From assembly GCA_002496385.1 (NCBI GenBank), contig DAJR01000013.1:1-7151 (forward strand): a DNA stretch of 7,151 nucleotides, written 5' to 3'. Numbering within the stretch: position 1 is the first letter of the stretch; each line of letters starts with the position of its first letter. The notes beneath the pieces are model-generated. The model searched no databases. It saw nothing but the letters and a program-made list of their open reading frames with translations, and was not told where the DNA came from. Origin of the DNA: Methanomassiliicoccales archaeon UBA147 (GTDB lineage Archaea > Thermoplasmatota > Thermoplasmata > SG8-5). A program made the translations under genes and the position numbers. Shown here piece by piece: positions 1 to 5,098 of this stretch.

Positions 1-39
1 ATCGAATTCACCGATTGGATGCAAAATACTGCGAGTCTT

Positions 40-78
40 ATGGCATGGATTTAGCATGAAGATTGGTGACCATGCCAT
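40..78. repeat. Perfect 9-bp inverted repeat
   Basis: ATGGCATGG at 40-48 is the exact reverse complement of CCATGCCAT at 70-78, with a 21-nt loop. It lies in the non-coding flank beyond fttA. It could be an RNA hairpin or a protein-binding site. Nothing nearby shows which. Confidence 0.5.
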
Positions 79-107
79 CGTCGAATGCGCTGTTGGAAAT
101 TGCTGCG

Positions 108-126
108 AGTTGCATTCAACTTTTTC
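108..126 (+). terminator. Weak hairpin plus T-run, possible plus-strand terminator
   Basis: AGTTG (108-112) and CAACT (117-121) form a 5-bp stem with a CATT loop, followed at once by TTTTT. It would suit the end of a plus-strand gene entering from the left, convergent with fttA. The stem is short, so this may be chance. Confidence 0.3.
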
Positions 127-162
127 CCTGGTTGCATCATTATAATTAAGGATATCATCCGT

Positions 163-2070
163 CTATTTTACGCGGATGGTCTCCAGATTCATCGGCGCCC
201 TGGTTTCGAAACCGAACTTCTTGTACAGCGAGCTGGCAAGGTCGGAGCACTTGAATTCTTCTCCGTGCCCGATGATGATGCGTTCGGGCTTTGGCTCCAT
301 GCCCTCGATGTACTTCATGAGCTGGCGCCTGTCGCTGTGCCCGGAAAAGCCGTCGACCGTCTCGACGTTCATCTGCATGTCCAGGACTACGCCGTCGCCG
401 CGGTTGCTCAGCTGGATCTCCTTCCAGCCCTTCTGTATCTTCCTGCCCATGGTCCCTTCGGCCTGGTATCCGACGAAAATGATGGTTGAATTCGGATCCC
501 TGGACCATGCCTTGAGATACTCGAGCACCGGCCCGCCGTTCATCATTCCGGCTGTGGCCAGGACGACGCAGGGTTCCGGATCGTCGGCAATCCTCTGGCG
601 CATCTCCATGCTGTCCACGCGCTTGAATATCGGGCTCAGGAAAGGATTCTCCTTCTGCTGGAATATCTGCGTGCGGAGCGAGCTGTTGAGGTATTCCGGG
701 TAGGCCGTGTGAATCGCCGTGGCCTCCCATATCATACCGTCCAGGTAGACATTGACCGACGGGATCTGCTCGTTCCGGATGAGGTCCTCCAGCACCAGCA
801 TGACCTCCTGAGAACGGCCGACCGCGAATACCGGTATCAGCACCCTGCCGCCCTTGCTCAGGGTCCTGTCCAGGGTTTGGCGCAGCTCGGCGGAAGCGTC
901 CGACCTGCTTGGCTGCATGTCATGGTACCCGCCGTAAGTCGATTCGATGACCAGCGTCTCTATCCTGGGGAACCGGTTGACAGCGGCATTGAACAGCCAG
1001 GATTTCTCGAACTTCATGTCGCCCGTCATGGCGATGTTGTAAAGCCCGTCACCGATGTGGAAATGGCATATCGCCGAGCCCAGGATGTGGCCGGAGTTCT
1101 GGAATGTGAGCCTCACGTCGGGGGAGATGTCGGTGGTCTCGCCGTACTTCAGCGGGATGCAGTGCTTCACTATCTCCCTCACATGGCTTGACTCGTATTG
1201 GCCTTTCTTTGCCTCGCCGAAGGAGACTTTGATCGAGTCGATGAGCATGAGGGACATCAGGTCCCTGGTGGGCGGTGTGCAGTACACCGGGCCTTCGTAG
1301 CCATATTTGTAGAGAACCGGAAGTATGCCGCAATGGTCTAGGTGGGCGTGCGTTATCACGACGGCATCCAGGCTGTCGAGCGGGGCCATTTCGGGCACAT
1401 ACAGATAGGGGGTGACATGGTCGCTGGACGGCATCGCGCCGCAATCAATCATAACCTTGCTGTTCCGCGTGGAGAGCAGCGCGCAGCTCCTTCCCACCTC
1501 CCTGAAGCCGCCCAGGGTGGTCAGCCTGACCCAGTTCTCGCCCTCGGGCATCTCGCGGACCAATCGCTTGCCGAGTTTCCTGAGGAATTCGATCCGCTCC
1601 TCTCGGATGCTGCGCAGGTAGCTTCTGACCTCGCTCACAGTCTTCGAGGCCAACGGAGGCGCCCTGGTGACTTTCGGAGCCCATCCGATGCTCTTCTTCA
1701 GCTCATTCAGGAGCGCACCGTGCTTGCCGATGACCAGGCCGGGAGTGATGGCTTCGATGGTGACCTCCCCGGTCTCATGCTCGAAATAAATGTCGGTTAT
1801 CTCCGCTTCCGCCGGGATGATATTCCTTATCTCGGCCTCAGCCTCCTCGGGTTTGGAAAGCAGTTTCGGGTCCGGCCTGATGGCGACCCTGCGCCTCAGG
1901 CTCTGGGCCAGTTGCTTGATTATATCGATATTGTTGGCCAGGCCTTCCATGTCCTCGGTGTAGATGATTATGACCGCCCCTTCGAAATCGATCTGGGTGA
2001 TTTTGATGTGAGAAGGCACAATCTTCCTGACTTCTTCTCTGGCCTGTTCCAATATCTTTTCTACGCTCAT
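163..2070 (-). CDS. fttA: Archaeal CPSF73-like ribonuclease aCPSF1 / transcription termination factor FttA
   Basis: A 635-residue protein of full family length. N-terminal KH-type domains span about 1-145, with the GKHG loop at 115-118. A metallo-beta-lactamase fold follows, with zinc motif HAHLDH at 241-246, H328 in SGHILGS, and D351 in the GD motif. The beta-CASP motifs are E376 in ESTYG (A), H578 in GFSGHSD (B) and H602 in GHGE (C). All metal ligands expected of an active nuclease appear present. Established for the family: these proteins cleave nascent RNA near U-rich tracts and terminate transcription genome-wide in archaea. The gene is second in a unit with psmB, 33 bp downstream of it, and probably relies on the psmB promoter. 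The ATG at 2070 has only a weak purine-rich leader (GGCGGAAAG). The family and domain calls are secure; the termination role is by family. Confidence 0.97.
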   Translation of the reverse strand: MSVEKILEQAREEVRKIVPSHIKITQIDFEGAVIIIYTEDMEGLANNIDIIKQLAQSLRRRVAIRPDPKLLSKPEEAEAEIRNIIPAEAEITDIYFEHETGEVTIEAITPGLVIGKHGALLNELKKSIGWAPKVTRAPPLASKTVSEVRSYLRSIREERIEFLRKLGKRLVREMPEGENWVRLTTLGGFREVGRSCALLSTRNSKVMIDCGAMPSSDHVTPYLYVPEMAPLDSLDAVVITHAHLDHCGILPVLYKYGYEGPVYCTPPTRDLMSLMLIDSIKVSFGEAKKGQYESSHVREIVKHCIPLKYGETTDISPDVRLTFQNSGHILGSAICHFHIGDGLYNIAMTGDMKFEKSWLFNAAVNRFPRIETLVIESTYGGYHDMQPSRSDASAELRQTLDRTLSKGGRVLIPVFAVGRSQEVMLVLEDLIRNEQIPSVNVYLDGMIWEATAIHTAYPEYLNSSLRTQIFQQKENPFLSPIFKRVDSMEMRQRIADDPEPCVVLATAGMMNGGPVLEYLKAWSRDPNSTIIFVGYQAEGTMGRKIQKGWKEIQLSNRGDGVVLDMQMNVETVDGFSGHSDRRQLMKYIEGMEPKPERIIIGHGEEFKCSDLASSLYKKFGFETRAPMNLETIRVK

Positions 2071-2103
2071 GGGTCTTTCCGCCCAAAAACTTGCATCTGC
2101 CCA

Positions 2104-2745
2104 CTATGCCAGTTTCATTTTTTCTATTCGTTTTGCCACTTCGGCCTCATCAATTTCCTTGAACTCCTTCTTGGTGATGGAAGCAACACTGATCCCGTTT
2201 CCGGATGCTGAATCTCTCTTCATGGCGGCGCTGAGGCCCCGAATTGCGAGGTCTATGGCATCGTTCATCGACATGCCGTCCTTGTAATAATCTTCAAGAA
2301 TTCCGTAAACATACGGTGAACCTGAGCCGGTGGTGACATAATCATCGGGTATCGAGCCGCCTGCCGCGTCAAGCGAATAGACATGGTAGCCGTCCTCGTC
2401 CACGCCAGCCACGATGAGCTGGACCCAATAAGGATAGTACGATCTGCCGTTCAGGATATTGGCCAGCATTGTCGCCGCCGCCCTGATGGGCATGTTGGAG
2501 CCCCGCTTCAGCCGGTAAAGCTCGGCCTCGGCCTTGAGATACCTGGCAAGGGTCTGCGCGTCGCCGACCAGGCCTGCGACCGTCATTCCGATGTTGTCGT
2601 CGATCTTGAAGAGCTTCTGAGTCTTCTTGTGTGCGATCAGCGTTCCCATGGTGGCCCTGTGCTCTGTGGCTATGACCACGCCGTCCTTGCATGTGATACC
2701 TACCGTGGTGGTACCTTTCTTCAATTCTTGAGTGTATTCTGGCAT
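2104..2745 (-). CDS. psmB: Archaeal 20S proteasome beta subunit (threonine peptidase T1)
   Basis: A 213-residue precursor of the catalytic subunit of the 20S proteasome, which degrades unfolded proteins fed in by PAN or Cdc48-type ATPases. An 11-residue propeptide ends in Gly11. Autocleavage would expose Thr12 (mature Thr1) in TTTVG. The supporting residues match mature positions Glu17 (E28) and Lys33 (K44), and the RDSASG motif (177-182) carries the usual Asp and Ser. The GLVGDAQ and TGSGSP blocks are typical of the family. Overall it closely resembles Thermoplasma beta as I recall it. It is first in a two-gene unit with fttA. The ATG at 2745 is preceded by GAGGGAG at good spacing. An ATG at 2750 is in another frame and can be ignored. 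No alpha subunit or ATPase gene is present in the window. Confidence 0.98.
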   Translation of the reverse strand: MPEYTQELKKGTTTVGITCKDGVVIATEHRATMGTLIAHKKTQKLFKIDDNIGMTVAGLVGDAQTLARYLKAEAELYRLKRGSNMPIRAAATMLANILNGRSYYPYWVQLIVAGVDEDGYHVYSLDAAGGSIPDDYVTTGSGSPYVYGILEDYYKDGMSMNDAIDLAIRGLSAAMKRDSASGNGISVASITKKEFKEIDEAEVAKRIEKMKLA

Positions 2746-2753
2746 ATCATCCG

Positions 2754-2760
2754 CTCCCTC
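2754..2760 (-). promoter_or_regulatory. Shine-Dalgarno site of psmB
   Basis: GAGGGAG on the minus strand, ending 8 nt before the ATG at 2745. It supports this start over nearby ATGs. Confidence 0.75.
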
Positions 2761-2789
2761 AAAATCGGGTCACTGGTACATGATGTTAG

Positions 2790-2797
2790 TATAAATA
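2790..2797 (-). promoter_or_regulatory. Putative TATA box of psmB-fttA
   Basis: TATTTATA on the minus strand, about 45 bp ahead of the psmB ATG. Archaeal initiation about 25 bp downstream would fall near 2768, giving a leader of about 20 nt that contains the Shine-Dalgarno site. A second candidate, TTAAATA at 2851-2857 on the same strand, would give a leader of about 85 nt. A BRE is not obvious. Confidence 0.55.
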
Positions 2798-2867
2798 CCG
2801 ATTATCCGATTGCATGCTTATAATATACAATGCCGGAGAAGGAATATCCGTATTTAAGGGTTTCCCA

Positions 2868-2930
2868 TTACTGCCTCGCGTAGCTGAACGCCAGGCCATT
2901 GATGGCCTTGATGAAAGCATTGGGCAGTAA
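2868..2930. repeat. Nested inverted repeat
   Basis: The outer arms TTACTGCC (2868-2875) and GGCAGTAA (2923-2930) are perfect complements. Within them AGGCCAT (2893-2899) and ATGGCCT (2902-2908) form a second 7-bp stem with a 2-nt loop. Outside, TTTCCCA and the matching side extend the outer arm imperfectly. Nested complementary arms suggest a folded RNA or a cruciform. No known RNA family was recognised. Confidence 0.55.
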
Positions 2931-3005
2931 ACGTGAAATGCCGTTGCATGTCGTACTCATACAATTAAAGCAAATGAATGATGTGGCATCCTCTGTAGAG
3001 GGTCT

Positions 3006-3101
3006 GGGGCCTTCGCTTGCAAAATGGGACAAAGGGTCTTTGCATGGAAAATGGGATAAAGGGGCTAGGGGCTTTGTTTACAAAATGGGATAAAGGGGCT
3101 A
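3006..3101. repeat. 34-bp tandem repeat array, copy 1
   Basis: There are two full units, 3034-3067 and 3068-3101, and a degenerate shorter first unit, 3006-3033. Each full unit begins GGGTCTTTGC or GGGGCTTTGT, carries AAAATGGGATAAA in the middle and ends GGGGCTA, so CTAGGG forms at each junction. There are no spacers. The same unit recurs at 6980-7115. The length is not a multiple of 3, so translation through the array shifts frame each unit, which argues against a coding repeat. Confidence 0.9.
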
Positions 3102-3104
3102 GGG

Positions 3105-3133
3105 TGTGCTGGCTGACTTGAACAGCCAGCACA
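3105..3133. repeat. Perfect 11-bp-stem hairpin capping tandem array 1
   Basis: TGTGCTGGCTG (3105-3115) pairs fully with CAGCCAGCACA (3123-3133) around the loop ACTTGAA. It follows directly on the last 34-bp unit and a GGG. A 10-bp palindrome, AACAATTGTT (3135-3144), comes next. The right arm plus AAAAC is identical at 7137-7151, so the hairpin is part of the dispersed element and not a local accident. Confidence 0.9.
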
Positions 3134-3149
3134 AAACAATTGTTACCAA

Positions 3150-3196
3150 CCCTAGACCCTAGTCCCTAGTCCCTAGATCCTAGTCCCTAGACCCCC
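3150..3196. repeat. CCCTAG[T/A] heptamer tandem array
   Basis: Six contiguous 7-bp units run from 3150 to 3191: CCCTAGA, CCCTAGT, CCCTAGT, CCCTAGA, TCCTAGT, CCCTAGA, then CCCCC. Its CCCTAG core is the reverse complement of the CTAGGG at each junction of the neighbouring 34-bp array, so the two arrays face each other across the hairpin. Confidence 0.9.
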
Positions 3197-3311
3197 AGAT
3201 TCCAAATAATTCAGACTAGCTTCGATGAATCAGTCATTCAACCGTCCCTTGGTAAACTTCCAGCCCGGCCGCTGTCGCCGAATTCAAAATTCAGCTTAGT
3301 CGCCAACCATA

Positions 3312-3392
3312 CCTGATTTGCGTCAGGCCGAGGCTATGGCTCGACCGGTTCGCAACGAATATCGTTGCTCCAAACGCCATCCCTTTGAATGG
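3312..3392. other. Run of four small hairpins, possible structured RNA or 3' region
   Basis: In order: CCTGA/TCAGG (3312-3327); CGAGGC..GGCTCG with one mismatch (3329-3343); GCAACGA-ATA-TCGTTGC, a perfect 7-bp stem (3352-3368); and GCCAT/ATGGC (3376-3392). They sit between the heptamer array and the kbl terminator. The strand is unknown. No tRNA or box C/D pattern fits. Confidence 0.4.
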
Positions 3393-3408
3393 CTGGTATT
3401 TTACAGGT

Positions 3409-3436
3409 GAAAAGAAGGGTGGGGAAGGCCCCACCC
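3409..3436 (-). terminator. Hairpin terminator of kbl
   Basis: A perfect 8-bp GC-rich stem, GGGTGGGG (3417-3424) with CCCCACCC (3429-3436), has a 4-nt loop. It begins 8 nt after the kbl stop. On the minus strand the stem is followed by TTCTTTTC, which resembles an intrinsic terminator. The stem is symmetric, so it could also slow plus-strand transcripts. Confidence 0.75.
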
Positions 3437-3444
3437 ATTTGGCT

Positions 3445-4635
3445 TTATTGTATCAGGCCGACCTTCTTTCCGCCAGCCTCGAATGCGGCCAGCGCCTTTT
3501 CCAGATGCTCGCGCTTCAGCCCGGCGTTCATCATGACCCTTATCCTGGCCTTGTCCCTTGCGACCATCGGGAATACTATGGGCAATGCGTAGACGCCCTG
3601 AGTGTAAAGGAATGCGCTAAGATCCTTGGCCTTGGCGCTCTCCCCGCACATTATCGGGGTGATGGGCGTCGTGCTGTTCCCGGTGTCGAAGCCCATGGCC
3701 TTTATCTGTTTCTTGAAGTATTTGGTGTTCTTCCATAGCTTCTTGACATGCCTTGGCTCGTTCTCCAGGACGTCAATCGCGGCTATCTGGGCCGCTGCCA
3801 CCGCTGGGGGGTGGGAGCCCGAGAGCAGCCATGTCCTTGACTTGTTGAGCGCGAAGTTCCTCAGGTCGTTGGAGCCGGCGATGAGACCTCCCACGACGCC
3901 GTAGGCCTTGGAGAACGTGCCCATCTCGACATCGATCTTTCCCTCGATGCCGAAATGCGCGCCGACCCCCCTGCCGTCCGGTCCAATAACACCTTCCCCG
4001 TGGGCGTCGTCGATGTATGTCATGGCCCCGTACTGCTGCGCAAGCTTCACTATCTGGTCGGCAGGCGCGATGTCGCCGTCCATGCTGAACACGCCGTCGG
4101 AAATTACGAGTATCCGGCGGTAGTTCTTGGAATCCGCATCCCGAAGAACGTTCTCCAGCTCGCCCATGTCACAGTGTTTGTACACGCCCTTGTCTGCCTT
4201 CGAAAGGCGCACGCCGTCGATGATGGAGCCGTGGTTCAGCTCGTCGCTGATTATGATGTCGCCCTTGTCCACCAGCTGGGGTATGAGCCCGGCGTTTGCG
4301 GCAAAGCCAGTCTGGTATATCAGCGCAGCCTCGGTGTGCTTGAACTTGGCGACCCTCTCCTCTGCAACCAGGTGCAGGTCCATAGTGCCCGCGATGCCCC
4401 TGACGGAGCCCGAACCGGCGCCGTGAGACCTCACTGCCTGAATGGCCGCCCTCTTTATCTTGGGATGGTTGCTCAGGTTGAGGTAGTTGTTGGAGCAGAG
4501 CATGATTACATCTTTGCCCTCCACCTTGCAAACGGGCGCCGACGGCCCTTCCAGGGTCTTCGGCTGCCAGTTGAAGTTCTTCTCTACCAGCGCATTGTAT
4601 TCCTCACGCAGGAATCCGTTCGGGTTTCTTATCAT
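3445..4635 (-). CDS. kbl: PLP-dependent alpha-oxoamine synthase, probably glycine C-acetyltransferase (2-amino-3-ketobutyrate CoA ligase)
   Basis: A 396-residue fold-type I PLP enzyme, full length for the Kbl/BioF/ALAS family and ending in the family-like tail GGKKVGLIQ. Counting from the ATG at 4635: NNYLNL near 49-54, DELNHGSIIDG at 131-141 whose His stacks on PLP, DDAHGEG at 209-215 whose Asp/His bind PLP, and the Schiff-base lysine K243 in GTFSKAYG. Kbl condenses glycine with acetyl-CoA, or in reverse splits the threonine-derived 2-amino-3-oxobutyrate. I chose 4635 because GGAG (4645-4648) lies 9 nt upstream of it. An upstream in-frame ATG at 4650 would add five residues but has no such site. 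No threonine dehydrogenase or biotin genes are adjacent, so BioF-like or broader substrate use is possible. Family certain, substrate probable. Confidence 0.9.
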   Translation of the reverse strand: MIRNPNGFLREEYNALVEKNFNWQPKTLEGPSAPVCKVEGKDVIMLCSNNYLNLSNHPKIKRAAIQAVRSHGAGSGSVRGIAGTMDLHLVAEERVAKFKHTEAALIYQTGFAANAGLIPQLVDKGDIIISDELNHGSIIDGVRLSKADKGVYKHCDMGELENVLRDADSKNYRRILVISDGVFSMDGDIAPADQIVKLAQQYGAMTYIDDAHGEGVIGPDGRGVGAHFGIEGKIDVEMGTFSKAYGVVGGLIAGSNDLRNFALNKSRTWLLSGSHPPAVAAAQIAAIDVLENEPRHVKKLWKNTKYFKKQIKAMGFDTGNSTTPITPIMCGESAKAKDLSAFLYTQGVYALPIVFPMVARDKARIRVMMNAGLKREHLEKALAAFEAGGKKVGLIQ

Positions 4636-4644
4636 AGAGACACA

Positions 4645-4648
4645 CTCC
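4645..4648 (-). promoter_or_regulatory. Shine-Dalgarno site deciding the kbl start
   Basis: GGAG on the minus strand, 9 nt before the ATG at 4635. It overlaps the alternative ATG at 4650, which itself has only a TACCCGGGTTCAG leader without purine-rich pairing. Confidence 0.6.
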
Positions 4649-4681
4649 ATAAGCTGACTGAACCCGGGTAAATCGACGGGA

Positions 4682-4688
4682 TATTTAA
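4682..4688. promoter_or_regulatory. Putative TATA box between divergent kbl and membrane-protein gene
   Basis: The plus strand reads TATTTAA and the minus strand TTAAATA. On the minus strand, initiation about 25 bp away near 4660 gives kbl a leader of about 25 nt. On the plus strand, initiation near 4710 gives the TTG-started gene at 4739 a leader of about 29 nt. The box could serve either or both. A separate GTTAAAAT at 4701-4708 is another plus-strand candidate. Confidence 0.45.
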
Positions 4689-4738
4689 GGTTGATGAAAT
4701 GTTAAAATCATTATGGAAAATAGAGAGGGCCAACCATA

Positions 4739-5098
4739 TTGGCCGAGAAGAAATGGCTTGATTGGGCATCCGCGATACCATTATATCTCCGGAAAACCCT
4801 ATTATTCCGTATGAGTTCAATGAGAGAATCGAGCAAATACCTGATGTTGATGCCCGCAAAATTCGCTGCCAGCCTCGGAATCATGTTCGCTGTATTGCTG
4901 GCCATATTCAATCTTATCGAATCCAGGGCGGCCGCCTACGGCCCCATACACGACGATCTGGCGCTTTTCGTTTTCATGCTTGCGCTGCTGCCCGCGATCT
5001 CCGGACTCCTGGCCATGGCGGAGAATTACCTGTGCCTGTGGTCCTGCGAGGCCTCGCTGGAAAGGTACCTGACGAAATTGGGAATCCGGGTCAATTAA
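4739..5098 (+). CDS. Small two-helix membrane protein of unknown function
   Basis: A 119-residue protein if started at TTG 4739, which has GAGAGGG 9 nt upstream. An internal ATG at 4811 would give 95 residues but lacks such a site. Two hydrophobic helices are plain, about 39-60 and 73-94, joined by a short loop with charged residues (ESRAAAYGPIHDD). The N-terminal 38 residues are amphipathic and basic, and the tail is short with C99 and C103 four apart. Third codon positions are GC-rich, as in neighbouring genes, supporting real coding. A competing frame at 4762-5130 becomes arginine-rich and looks like a shadow. The gene diverges from kbl, and its 3' end overlaps the kinase-like gene on the other strand. 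I do not recognise the family. Confidence 0.72.
   Translation: MAEKKWLDWASAIPLYLRKTLLFRMSSMRESSKYLMLMPAKFAASLGIMFAVLLAIFNLIESRAAAYGPIHDDLALFVFMLALLPAISGLLAMAENYLCLWSCEASLERYLTKLGIRVN

Larger units (their letters stand above)
1..162. other. Left flank, no identifiable gene
   Basis: This stretch lies beyond the 3' end of the minus-strand fttA gene. All three plus frames reach a stop within it, at about 52-54, 57-59 and just before 150, so a plus-strand gene could end here. A short minus-strand frame is open from about 78 to the window edge. None of these fragments is long or distinctive enough to call. I see no clear T-run terminator for fttA on the minus strand. A TTAATTATAAT stretch just after its stop is the only AT-rich tract. 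Confidence 0.5.
2746..3444. other. 699-bp gene-free, repeat-rich intergenic region
   Basis: It separates psmB and kbl, both on the minus strand. It holds the psmB leader and promoter, a nested inverted repeat, three 34-bp tandem units, a hairpin, a CTAG heptamer array, a run of small hairpins and the kbl terminator. The only open frame of note (64 codons, 2899-3093, plus) runs straight into the tandem repeats and has no protein-like character. Confidence 0.8.

Noticed and set aside
85..489. Plus-strand open frame of 134 codons over the fttA 3' end
   Set aside because: Antisense shadow of fttA with no start signal. The fttA frame has all conserved motifs through its C-terminus.
2899..3093. 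64-codon plus-strand frame ending in KWDKG-like repeats
   Set aside because: It runs from an inverted-repeat region into the 34-bp array. The apparent peptide repeat comes from the DNA repeat, whose length breaks the frame. There is no Shine-Dalgarno and no domain-like character.
2990..3200. Replication-origin iterons
   Set aside because: G-rich direct repeats raised the idea, but no cdc6/orc1 gene or recognisable origin recognition box is present, and a second copy lies only 4 kb away.
3215..3320. Box C/D small RNA (GATGA and CTGA motifs)
   Set aside because: The C-like box deviates from RUGAUGA, the spacing of about 90 nt is too long, and no internal C'/D' pair is convincing on either strand.
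3300..3375. tRNA-like gene (GGTTCGCAACG resembling a T arm)
   Set aside because: No acceptor stem, D arm or anticodon arm can be arranged around it. GCAACGA pairs with TCGTTGC as a simple hairpin instead.
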